Assembly: GCA_004525335.1 (NCBI GenBank)
Contig: SPCL01000061.1
Coordinates: forward strand, 1 to 11,117
Length of the DNA stretch: 11,117 nucleotides
DNA from: Thermodesulfobacteriales bacterium
GTDB taxonomy: Bacteria > Desulfobacterota_D > UBA1144 > Nemesobacterales > UBA2774
Reading direction: 5' to 3'
Of the stretch, positions 1 to 6,441 are shown in pieces. The notes beneath the pieces are model-generated. The model did no database searches, was not told the DNA's origin, and saw only the letters and a list, made by a program, of their open reading frames with translations. A program made the translations under genes and the position numbers. Numbering within the stretch: position 1 is the first letter of the stretch; each line of letters begins with the position of its first letter.

Positions 1-593
1 CGGAATTCTGGGGAAAGAAGGAATTTGATTTCTTCGATTTTAAAAGCATCTTGGAAAAAGGCTTTCAGATCCTAAACATATGGAATGATGTTGAATTTCT
101 GGATGCTCAGGAAATCGAATTTCTTCACCCCGGAAAATCGGCGAAGATACTACTTGACGGTAAAAAGATAGGATACTTAGGCGAGCTTCACCCCAACTTG
201 AGTGAAAAACTCGAGATTTCAAAAAAGCTATATGTACTAGAAATTGATTTAGACAAGACCGCTGCTATTTCAAAAGAGCAGAGAAAATCATTTAAACCAC
301 TGCCCAAATTCCCCTCTGTTAGAAGAGACATTGCATTAATTATAGATGAGTCGATTCCGGTTGGTGGAATATTGGATGAGATAGACAAAGTCGGCTCGTC
401 ATTAATAGAGAATGCTGCTATATTTGACGTCTACACAGGCAATCATGTAGAAGAAGGCAAGAAGAGTGTTGCGGTATCACTTCATTTAAGAGCATCTGAT
501 AAAACACTCACAGAAGAAGAGATAAATAAGGTGCAGGAAAAAACACTTAAAAGACTTGGTTTGGCTCTTGGAGCAAAATTACGTACAATATAG
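1..593 (+). CDS. pheT: Phenylalanine-tRNA ligase beta subunit, C-terminal part (5' truncated by window)
   Basis: PheT is the beta chain of the alpha2-beta2 cytosolic enzyme that charges tRNA-Phe with phenylalanine. The reading frame is open from base 3, so the gene enters from the left and only about 196 codons are present. The first visible residues (EFWGKKEFDFFDFKSIL) match the B3/B4 to B8 region of PheT, and a stretch around 120-194 (FLHPGKSA...GYLGELHP) is the typical end of the synthetase-like domain. Bases about 297-590 encode the FDX-ACB anticodon-binding domain, opening with the family hallmark KFPSVRRDIAL and ending in GAKLRTI, a normal PheT C-terminus. The ihfA-like gene follows after 21 bp; the pheT-ihfA order is well known from proteobacteria. 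An internal TTG at 51 is not the true start because homology continues upstream of it. Identification is very secure. Confidence 0.96.
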   Translation, partial: EFWGKKEFDFFDFKSILEKGFQILNIWNDVEFLDAQEIEFLHPGKSAKILLDGKKIGYLGELHPNLSEKLEISKKLYVLEIDLDKTAAISKEQRKSFKPLPKFPSVRRDIALIIDESIPVGGILDEIDKVGSSLIENAAIFDVYTGNHVEEGKKSVAVSLHLRASDKTLTEEEINKVQEKTLKRLGLALGAKLRTI

Positions 594-614
594 AAATTAA
601 AGCGAGGTATAAAG

Positions 615-899
615 ATGACGAAAAAAGAACTTGCAGATGTAATTCATACTAAAATTGGGCTATCTAAGAGAGAGTCTGCTGAGATAGTTGAATTCTTCTT
701 TGATATTACCAAGGATAAATTAAGTAGGGGTGAGGGAATAAAGCTTCCTAGATTCGGCAGCTTCCGAGTGCAAAACCGTAAAGCCAGAAAAGGAAGAAAT
801 CCTGCCACCGGCGATACAATAGAGATTGCTGAGAGAAAGGCAGTAGTTTTTAAACCAAGCCGCTTCCTCCGCGATTCTATCGATAAGCATACAGACTAA
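615..899 (+). CDS. ihfA: Integration host factor alpha-like DNA-bending protein (HU/IHF family)
   Basis: A 94-residue member of the HU/IHF family, small dimeric nucleoid proteins that bend DNA sharply. The N-terminal helices (residues 1-40, TKKELADVIHTKIGLSKRES) form the dimer body. The core GIKLPRFGSF (41-50) and the arm KARKGRNPATGDTIEI (56-71) carry the RNP tip at 61-63, whose proline intercalates into the DNA minor groove. The C-terminal KAVVFKPSRFLRDSI is standard. Length is normal. The arm and the position directly after pheT favour IHF alpha over HU, but an HU-type protein cannot be excluded by eye. The start is supported by GAGG at 604-607, seven bases upstream of the ATG. The DUF502 gene begins three bases after the stop, so the genes are probably co-transcribed. 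Confidence 0.9.
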   Translation: MTKKELADVIHTKIGLSKRESAEIVEFFFDITKDKLSRGEGIKLPRFGSFRVQNRKARKGRNPATGDTIEIAERKAVVFKPSRFLRDSIDKHTD

Positions 900-902
900 T
901 GT

Positions 903-1568
903 ATGAAACGTATTTCTAACTTCTTTAAGCAGAACATCCTTGCCGGAGTATTGGTCACAGTACCATTTGCCATAACTCTATATATTTTATATACGCTTGG
1001 CAGATGGATAATAGGACTCATAAGTACTGCCCCCTCGAAGTTACTTAGCACCCTACTTCATTCCCTACCTTCATTATCACAGCTCTTTGAGTTTAGTGCT
1101 GCCCTTTTGGGAACTTTAGTGATTGTTCTCATAATTGGGGCTGTTGCCAGAAATATAGTCGGTCGAAAACTCTTAGCGTTTAGTGAATATCTCATAACCA
1201 AAATACCGCTTGCTAGAACTATATATATAGCCACTAAACAAATTATAGAGACAATCATGGGTGGCGGAGGTATGAAGAACCTAAAAAGGGTCGCTATGTT
1301 TGAGTATCCGAGAAAGGGTATATATTCAATAGGGTTTATTACAAGCACCATAGAAAACGGAGTACATCACAATCAGTCCGGAAGAAAACTTGTAAGCATT
1401 TTTGTGCCCACCACACCCAACCCTACCAGCGGGTATTATATAATGCTCCCGGAAGAGGATATAAAGGAGCTATCGATTTCAGTAGAGGACGCTTTTAGAA
1501 TAATTATGTCGGCAGGCCTCGCTACAAACAACTTCGAAGATGCTGGACAGGGTAAAGAAAACACTTAA
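903..1568 (+). CDS. DUF502 family inner-membrane protein
   Basis: A 221-residue protein of the DUF502 family, whose biochemical role in bacteria is not established; the plant COV/LCV membrane proteins carry the same domain. Two hydrophobic segments are visible, about residues 12-34 (ILAGVLVTVPFAITLYILY) and 64-83 (FSAALLGTLVIVLIIGAVAR), so it should sit in the cytoplasmic membrane as a hairpin. The soluble part has the family signatures IPLARTIYIATKQ (101-113), VPTTPNPTSGYY (168-179) and a late SAG (203-205). It starts three bases after the ihfA stop with no strong ribosome binding site, suggesting translational coupling. Its 3' end overlaps the tilS start by 29 bp. Neighbours give no direct hint of function beyond co-transcription with translation genes. 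Confidence 0.9.
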   Translation: MKRISNFFKQNILAGVLVTVPFAITLYILYTLGRWIIGLISTAPSKLLSTLLHSLPSLSQLFEFSAALLGTLVIVLIIGAVARNIVGRKLLAFSEYLITKIPLARTIYIATKQIIETIMGGGGMKNLKRVAMFEYPRKGIYSIGFITSTIENGVHHNQSGRKLVSIFVPTTPNPTSGYYIMLPEEDIKELSISVEDAFRIIMSAGLATNNFEDAGQGKENT

Positions 1569-2910
1569 AAAATATAAGATGCTCACCCAAGGTGAGAAAG
1601 TAGTGCTCGGAGTTTCAGGGGGCGCAGATTCAATAGCCATGCTCTACGCCTTAAATGATTTAATCGAGTACGGTCTTGATCTTATTGTCGCTCACTTAAA
1701 TCATGGAATTAGGGGCGATGAGGCAAAACGAGATGCTGACTTTGTAAAAGAAACAGCAAAGTCTCTTGGGCTTACATTCGTATACGGCGAAGTCGATACT
1801 TTAAAGTTTAAAGAAGAACAGGGACTCTCTCTTGAAGATGCGGCGAGAACCCTAAGATATAAATTTTTCGATCAAGTATTAACCAAACACTATGCCACTA
1901 AGCTAGCCACCGCCCATACTCTGGATGATCAGGCGGAGACTGTTCTAATGAGATTAATCAGGGGAAGCGGGTCAAAGGGATTATCTGGAATTCCACCTGT
2001 CTCAAGCTCTATGATAAGACCGTTGATTGATACCAGCCGCTCAGAGATTGAGCAATTCCTCAGATCTAAAAAAATTTCCTGGATAAACGATTCTACCAAT
2101 GAATCAAAAGAATTTCTTAGAAACAAAATCAGGCACGATCTAATACCTGAGCTTGAAACCTACAACCCTCAGATCAAAGAGACGCTGTCACGAACAGCCG
2201 ATATATTAAGATCTGAAGAAGAGTTTATCTCAAAGCAAGCACTTAAGCATTTTGAAGAAACATTCAGTACTAACAAATCAGAGCTGATCGGGAATTTAAA
2301 ACATTATAGAACCATTGATAAATCATTAAGATTCTCATTACTTAGGCTTGCGGTAGAGAAAATTGCCAAAAGTCTGAAAAATATTTCATCCATCCATATC
2401 ACCGCTGCAGATGATTTTTTGTTATCCGATTCTACGTCCGGAGAAGTTGAGATTCCAGAAGGTATTGTAATTGTTAAGGGTTATGACACGATTCTGATTA
2501 CTAAGAAGTCTGAGCTGGAACATGAATTTAAATATAGCATTCAATCTCCCGGGAAATGGAGCTTCCCAGAATTTGAGGTTGAGGTCTCAATTCTTAAAAC
2601 AGACACCCTCGATGAGAACAATGAAAGTGTGGCATATTTTGACACTGAATCTATTGATTTCCCAATAGAAGCCAGAAATTTTAAACCTGGCGACCGGTTT
2701 TCCCCTTTAGGAATGACTTCGTCCAAGAAGCTGCAGGACTATTTTACAGATATTAAATTGCCTCAGTTTCTAAGATCGAGAGTACCGATTTTCATATCTA
2801 AGGGTGAGATAATGTGGCTTGGCGGTATTAGGATTGATGATAGATTTAAAGTTAAAGAAAAGAAAAACGAAGTACTAATGATGAAGCTTCTCAGACCAAG
2901 ATGGTCTTAA
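1540..2910 (+). CDS. tilS: tRNA(Ile)-lysidine synthetase
   Basis: TilS modifies C34 of the CAU-anticodon tRNA-Ile to lysidine using ATP and lysine, switching codon reading from AUG to AUA; it is essential in most bacteria. The N-terminal PP-loop ATPase is unmistakable: SGGADS at residues 26-31, AHLNHGIRGDEA (51-62), and the block AHTLDDQAETVLMRLIRGSG (125-144). The DSTN...RNKIRHDLIP stretch (184-203) is also typical. The middle section is helical, and the C-terminal domain contains the characteristic FKPGDRFSPLG and KKLQDYF motifs (encoded near 2682-2745). The length of 456 residues is normal. The ATG at 1540 lies inside the DUF502 gene, in another frame, and puts the PP-loop at the usual distance from the N-terminus. 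The stop codon overlaps that of the convergent ROK gene. Confidence 0.96.
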   Translation: MLDRVKKTLKKYKMLTQGEKVVLGVSGGADSIAMLYALNDLIEYGLDLIVAHLNHGIRGDEAKRDADFVKETAKSLGLTFVYGEVDTLKFKEEQGLSLEDAARTLRYKFFDQVLTKHYATKLATAHTLDDQAETVLMRLIRGSGSKGLSGIPPVSSSMIRPLIDTSRSEIEQFLRSKKISWINDSTNESKEFLRNKIRHDLIPELETYNPQIKETLSRTADILRSEEEFISKQALKHFEETFSTNKSELIGNLKHYRTIDKSLRFSLLRLAVEKIAKSLKNISSIHITAADDFLLSDSTSGEVEIPEGIVIVKGYDTILITKKSELEHEFKYSIQSPGKWSFPEFEVEVSILKTDTLDENNESVAYFDTESIDFPIEARNFKPGDRFSPLGMTSSKKLQDYFTDIKLPQFLRSRVPIFISKGEIMWLGGIRIDDRFKVKEKKNEVLMMKLLRPRWS

Positions 2911-3878
2911 AACCCTTTCCAACTGCTACTGTGCAGAGCTAAATATGCCGATCCCAAAATCCCCGCGTCATCTCTGAGTAGTCCCCTTTCGATTTTTGCC
3001 CTTTCCATAGGTGCGCGAAACGCCCTTTTATGAGCTTCTTTGTAAGTGGTATCTATAAATAAATCCCAAGCGTTTGAAACCCCGCCACCTATAACAACCA
3101 TCTCTATATTTAATAGATTGACTAGGCTCGCGATCGCGATACCCAAAGCTACTCCAACTTCTTTCCAAATTTTGAGTGAGAACTCCTCACCTGAACTTGC
3201 AGCCTCCATGACAATCCTGGGTATATCTTCAATATGCACATTTTCAGTAGTTTCCCTCAAGACTGTATTTAAGTTCCCATCTTGAAGTCCCTCTTTTACC
3301 ATCCTTCTAATCGCTGTAGCTGAAGCATAGCTCTCAAGACAGCCATAGTTCCCGCAGTTACACCGGGCACCATCAGGATAGATCGTCATGTGACCTAGTT
3401 CGCCCGCCATACCATCAGCCCCGGTCCAAAGATTGCCGTCTAAAACAATCCCTCCTCCTACACCCGTGCCCATAGTAAGCATTATCATGGAATTTACATC
3501 TTTTGATGCCCCCATCCACCACTCACCCACGGCCGCGCTATTCGCGTCGTTTTCTATAACAATGTTTAAGTCAGGTCCTAACTTTTCTTTGAGCACCGAT
3601 CTTAAAGGGTAGTTATCAACGTTCATGATATTCGGGGCCTGGGTAATTATCCCGTTTTTAGAATCTATAATTCCCGGAATCCCTACTCCTATATTGGTTA
3701 CTTTCTCCCCTTTGCTAATATCAGCAATAAAATTAGCCAGATTATCGATGAGTTTATCTATTCCCTGATCGGCTTGGGATAAAATCTTCATCCTTTTATG
3801 TATATTCCCCTCACTGTCTACAAGAGCGCCTCTTAGATTCGTGCCACCAATATCTATTCCAATTACTTTATCACTCAT
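2907..3878 (-). CDS. ROK family sugar kinase, probable glucokinase
   Basis: A 323-residue cytoplasmic ATP-dependent sugar kinase of the ROK family (repressors, ORFs, kinases); it has no N-terminal helix-turn-helix, so it is an enzyme and not a repressor. The N-terminal phosphate-binding motif GIDIGGTNLRGALVD (7-21) is intact. The catalytic aspartate is D111 in IENDANSAA, followed by the adenosine/phosphate region TMGTGVGGGIV (135-145). The zinc site is complete: H163 in GELGH, then C173, C175 and C180 in the CNCGNYGCLE motif. The AGELGH glutamate is the usual sugar ligand in glucokinase-type ROK proteins, so phosphorylation of glucose to glucose-6-phosphate is most likely; another hexose or N-acetylmannosamine remains possible. 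An AGGA sits seven bases before the ATG. A tiny upstream reading frame overlaps the start (see 3871-3894). Confidence 0.92.
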   Translation of the reverse strand: MSDKVIGIDIGGTNLRGALVDSEGNIHKRMKILSQADQGIDKLIDNLANFIADISKGEKVTNIGVGIPGIIDSKNGIITQAPNIMNVDNYPLRSVLKEKLGPDLNIVIENDANSAAVGEWWMGASKDVNSMIMLTMGTGVGGGIVLDGNLWTGADGMAGELGHMTIYPDGARCNCGNYGCLESYASATAIRRMVKEGLQDGNLNTVLRETTENVHIEDIPRIVMEAASSGEEFSLKIWKEVGVALGIAIASLVNLLNIEMVVIGGGVSNAWDLFIDTTYKEAHKRAFRAPMERAKIERGLLRDDAGILGSAYLALHSSSWKGF

Positions 3879-3894
3879 GTTTATTCCTTTTCAT
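3871..3894 (-). CDS. Possible 7-codon leader minicistron overlapping the ROK kinase start
   Basis: On the minus strand an ATG at 3894 opens the frame M-K-R-N-K-H-E and stops at TGA (3871-3873), inside the first codons of the ROK gene, which starts at 3878. A strong GAGGAG (3906-3911, minus sense) lies 11 bases upstream of this ATG, better than the AGGA in front of the kinase itself. Such an arrangement could couple kinase translation to the short frame, but it may be coincidence in AT-rich DNA. No protein function is implied. Confidence 0.25.
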   Translation of the reverse strand: MKRNKHE

Positions 3895-3902
3895 GGTATA
3901 AT
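3894..3902 (+). promoter_or_regulatory. Extended -10 promoter element for the Suc_Fer gene
   Basis: The sequence TGGTATAAT is a perfect extended -10 (TG-N-TATAAT), which can work without a -35 box; I see no good -35 upstream. It predicts a transcript start near 3909 and a leader of about 50 bases before the ATG at 3958. It overlaps the minus-strand region holding the ribosome binding site and minicistron start of the ROK gene, so the two divergent units share regulatory DNA. Confidence 0.5.
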
Positions 3903-3957
3903 TTGCTCCTCAATAAATATTACTAAGTGCCGAAAGACTAAACAACAATATTAGAAT

Positions 3958-4857
3958 ATGCCAATTAAAAATAAGATGCTTTGTTTCGAAAGCTCGCTTA
4001 ATGCAAATGAGGAGATGTATGGGACAGCGCCTAGGGTGGATGTCTGGATTATGCTTGAGTACAGAGGGCACTGGTCGGGTAACACATTTAAAGACAGCAA
4101 AATACCAAAATCTGTAAAAGCCCATCTTAATAAAGAGCTTAAATCAGTATCCAATTCGCGCCTGCAACTTATTAAAAAACAGGAAAACTCAGACAACGAT
4201 CTTAAGTTTTATGTAGCAGTATCCGATGAAGCTAATCCAAGGCTGTACGAATTTAGTATTAACGATTACGAGGACTTACTTTCGCTAAAAATAAAAAAAA
4301 TTCTAAAATCTAACGAAAATCTGTCTCAAGAAAAAATATATATCATTTGCACCAACGGAGAATACGACACCTGCTGCGGCAAATTTGGCATGCCTGTATA
4401 TCTGGATATGGCTAAGGGTAAATACGGATCTCAATCTTGGGAAGCTAATCATATTGGCGGGCACAGATTCGCTTCAACCTTTGTATGCCTCCCACATGGT
4501 TTGGTATACGGCCGCATTAGAGAGGGCAAGGTAGCTGAAGAGTTAATTACACAATACGAGAGTGGGAATATAAATATTTCAAGCTACCGGGGCCGCTCCT
4601 GTCACACAAGCGAAGTGCAGGCGGCAGAGTATTATCTGAGAAAAGAAACCGGCATATCGGAAATTTCAGAATTCGTCACCGAAAGCTTAAAAAAGAACGA
4701 TAAGAAATTCAAGATCAAGTTCTTCGCAAAATCTGATGAGACAATGCATAAAATCAAGCTGAGAAAGGATGAAAATGCCGTCAAAATTATCAAAAGCTGC
4801 GGAGATAACAATTCATATATACCGCAGTTTAGACTATTAGATTATCAAAAAAGTTAA
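3958..4857 (+). CDS. Sucrase/ferredoxin-like (Apd1-type) thioredoxin-fold [2Fe-2S] protein
   Basis: A 299-residue protein of the Suc_Fer-like family (thioredoxin-like ferredoxins). Despite the old name 'sucraseferredoxin-like', no sucrase activity is expected. Visible signatures are the N-terminal YGTAPRVDVWIMLEYRG (21-37), the cysteine block CTNGEYDTCCGKFG (131-144), and the NHIGGHRFA stretch (164-172) followed by C177 and LPHGLVYGRI. In the yeast relatives Apd1 and Aim32 an HX3H pair plus two cysteines binds a non-Rieske [2Fe-2S] cluster; here H165/H169 and C131 with C139 or C140 could do the same. The final 60 residues are lysine-rich and less recognisable. No Shine-Dalgarno is visible before the ATG, and an in-frame stop lies just upstream, so 3958 is the earliest possible start; the ATG at 3976 is an alternative. 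The physiological partner is unknown. Confidence 0.87.
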   Translation: MPIKNKMLCFESSLNANEEMYGTAPRVDVWIMLEYRGHWSGNTFKDSKIPKSVKAHLNKELKSVSNSRLQLIKKQENSDNDLKFYVAVSDEANPRLYEFSINDYEDLLSLKIKKILKSNENLSQEKIYIICTNGEYDTCCGKFGMPVYLDMAKGKYGSQSWEANHIGGHRFASTFVCLPHGLVYGRIREGKVAEELITQYESGNINISSYRGRSCHTSEVQAAEYYLRKETGISEISEFVTESLKKNDKKFKIKFFAKSDETMHKIKLRKDENAVKIIKSCGDNNSYIPQFRLLDYQKS

Positions 4858-4866
4858 GTACTTTTT
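4848..4866. terminator. Possible weak bidirectional terminator between convergent genes
   Basis: AAAAAGT at 4848-4854 and ACTTTTT at 4860-4866 are perfect inverted copies around a 5-base loop, and each strand ends in a T-run. The hairpin covers the stop codon of the Suc_Fer gene and reaches the mscS stop. The stem has only one G-C pair, so it would be a weak terminator at best. Confidence 0.3.
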
Positions 4867-5731
4867 ATTCCGATTCAACCTGCTTGTTTGATTTATATTG
4901 TCTCAGAAAACTTTTTAATATTGCCTGCTCTCTCACCCACTTCCTTGCAAACGGCGTCGGGAACCTCAATATAAGGTTAATTTTATTGGGCTCAGGAATT
5001 TCAATAGTTACGCGTGGCTCTACTGCTGAAAGACCTAAGTTAAGCTTGTAGCTAAGAGAGTCAAAATGCTTTCGGGCACTTTCCAGATAGTCTTCACACT
5101 CTTTATTAGCGGCTTCTAGTAAGATCTCTTCCGCTTTCTCCCAATTGTCATCAGCCGACATGGGAATCGTCAAGGTATGAAGAATATAATCCTTCATATA
5201 TGACTCGTTAATCAAGGGCGATACAAGAAAAGTACTGTTCGGAATTGTTATTGAGCGGCCAGAGAACTGGTTTGATCTCTTACCCGGTCCAAGTTCTTGT
5301 ATTGTAGTCGATAAAAAGTTATGGTCGAGAACAACTCCTCTCATACCGTTAATTTCTATATAATCGCCCACTGTGTAGGCATTGGTGGCAGATCTGAAGA
5401 TTTCCCAATTAGCACTGGATATAACCTCTTTAAAGGCGAATACTATAGCAAAACCTAATGCCACAAATGAGATTGCGAGAGAATGTATTTCCTTTGACCA
5501 GATGAAAATCACACCAACTATAAAAATGAAAATCATTAAGTTTCTTATATGAATAGCTCGCCTCTTTCTTATGTCAAAAGGAAGGCGCGTTTGGGAAGAA
5601 AAAATCTTAACCAATATAGTTTTGAATAGAATTACTCCCAAAAGAAGGAGTACCGTGGTAACAACATCAAGTACAAGCGTATCCGTTACCTGAGGCAAAA
5701 AACTCTTTATCTTTTCCAATAGCTGATCCAT
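4865..5731 (-). CDS. MscS-family small-conductance mechanosensitive channel
   Basis: A 288-residue inner-membrane channel of the MscS family, which opens under membrane tension to release solutes on hypo-osmotic shock. Three hydrophobic segments are visible: about 20-44, 65-80 and the pore-lining helix 82-104, the usual TM1-TM3 plan. The signature beta domain follows: YTVGDYIEINGMRGVVLDHN (119-138), STTIQ (141-145), and ITIPNSTFL (161-169), then a C-terminal alpha/beta vestibule. The length matches E. coli MscS. The pore helix is unusual beside E. coli MscS: it has one glycine (G93) and several phenylalanines (89, 94, 98, 100), with FKEVISS in place of the glycine/alanine ladder, so gating may differ. 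A GAGG lies nine bases before the ATG. It ends seven bases from the convergent Suc_Fer gene. Confidence 0.92.
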   Translation of the reverse strand: MDQLLEKIKSFLPQVTDTLVLDVVTTVLLLLGVILFKTILVKIFSSQTRLPFDIRKRRAIHIRNLMIFIFIVGVIFIWSKEIHSLAISFVALGFAIVFAFKEVISSANWEIFRSATNAYTVGDYIEINGMRGVVLDHNFLSTTIQELGPGKRSNQFSGRSITIPNSTFLVSPLINESYMKDYILHTLTIPMSADDNWEKAEEILLEAANKECEDYLESARKHFDSLSYKLNLGLSAVEPRVTIEIPEPNKINLILRFPTPFARKWVREQAILKSFLRQYKSNKQVESE

Positions 5732-5827
5732 TTATTTAACCTCTGAAGTAAGTTGAGATGCATTTAATAGATATAATAATCACAGATTTCGGTAAATCGT
5801 CACCTTTTATATAGAAAAGAAACAGAT

Positions 5828-6334
5828 TTATAATCTATTACCAAAACTGTCGAGATGAAAAACTTCATTGGGATCTTTTCTATATTTCACGCCACCTGCT
5901 AAATTATCATCAAAATAACCAAAAGGTAAAACTGTTAAAATATTCAAGTTTTGGGGGATATTCAAATAATCCATAAGACCCTTTTTTTCAAGTCTCCCGA
6001 TCCAGCATGTACCGAGTTTATTGCTCCAAGCCGTTAAAGCCATATTCTGAACTGCTCTCGTGCTATCTATCTCATGCCATTTTGAAGAGGGATCAGTTAC
6101 AACAACAACTGCAAAATCAACTTGGGAGATAAAACTACCGCTGATGCAATATTTTGTCATATCATTCAGTTTGGCTTTATCTCTTATCAAAATAAACTGC
6201 CATGGCTGATCGTTATGAGCGCTCGGAGCTAACCTTCCCGCTTCTAGCACTTCCATAATGACTTCTTCGGGCACTTCCTTTTTTATATAGCTTCTAATTG
6301 AGCTCAATGTAGAAACACACTTAAAAACATCCAT
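5828..6334 (-). CDS. Nitroreductase family FMN-dependent oxidoreductase
   Basis: A 168-residue flavoprotein of the nitroreductase family, FMN-binding dimers that reduce nitroaromatics, quinones or similar substrates with NAD(P)H. Family marks are the N-terminal SSIRSY (11-16, FMN phosphate contact), the APSAHNDQPWQF block (36-47), and the C-terminal RAVQNMALTAWSNKLGTCWIG region ending in a VLPFGYFDD segment. The protein is at the short end for the family, but no core part is missing. The frame extends upstream to an ATG at 6367, yet the ATG at 6334 is preceded at eight bases by AGGAGA and gives the usual N-terminus (MDVFKCVSTLSSIRSY), so I start there. The mscS gene lies 96 bp downstream on the same strand; co-transcription is possible but not shown. 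The physiological substrate cannot be read from the sequence. Confidence 0.9.
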   Translation of the reverse strand: MDVFKCVSTLSSIRSYIKKEVPEEVIMEVLEAGRLAPSAHNDQPWQFILIRDKAKLNDMTKYCISGSFISQVDFAVVVVTDPSSKWHEIDSTRAVQNMALTAWSNKLGTCWIGRLEKKGLMDYLNIPQNLNILTVLPFGYFDDNLAGGVKYRKDPNEVFHLDSFGNRL

Positions 6335-6375
6335 AATATTGTCTCCTAAAAGAAATTCGCCGATCAAAAAATCTT

Positions 6376-6399
6376 TTCAAATAAACATTCAAATAAACA
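6376..6399. repeat. Perfect 12-bp tandem duplication in the divergent intergenic region
   Basis: TTCAAATAAACA occurs twice head to tail (6376-6387 and 6388-6399) with no mismatch. It lies 42 bp upstream of the nitroreductase start and directly abuts the -35 box of the plus-strand promoter at 6401. It could be a regulator-binding site or UP-like element, or a simple slippage duplication. Confidence 0.75.
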
Positions 6400-6400
6400 A

Positions 6401-6428
6401 TTGAGTATTGGAGAAAAAACTCTATACT
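6401..6428 (+). promoter_or_regulatory. Sigma70-type promoter reading toward the 52-codon frame and peroxiredoxin
   Basis: TTGAGT (6401-6406) and TATACT (6423-6428) are separated by 16 bp, close to the sigma70 consensus. Transcription would start near 6435, only about seven bases before the ATG at 6442, so translation of that frame would be nearly leaderless; the peroxiredoxin would have a leader of about 220 bases. Confidence 0.5.
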
Positions 6429-6441
6429 TACATTTCTAATT

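Noticed and set aside
2893..2907. Hairpin AGACC-AAGAT-GGTCT at the end of tilS as a terminator
   Set aside because: The stem is only five pairs, lies within coding sequence, and no T-run follows it on either strand.
3046..3285. Open frame of 79 codons on the plus strand
   Set aside because: It lies fully antisense to the ROK kinase, has no family signature, and the kinase frame carries all the conserved motifs.
5732..5827. A promoter for mscS in the 96-bp spacer after the nitroreductase gene
   Set aside because: On the minus strand TTTACC-N17-TATCTA is the best candidate, but both boxes are weak and AT-rich DNA gives such matches freely.
6335..6367. Longer nitroreductase start at 6367
   Set aside because: The extra 11 residues do not resemble the family, and AGGAGA lies just before the ATG at 6334, inside the putative extension.
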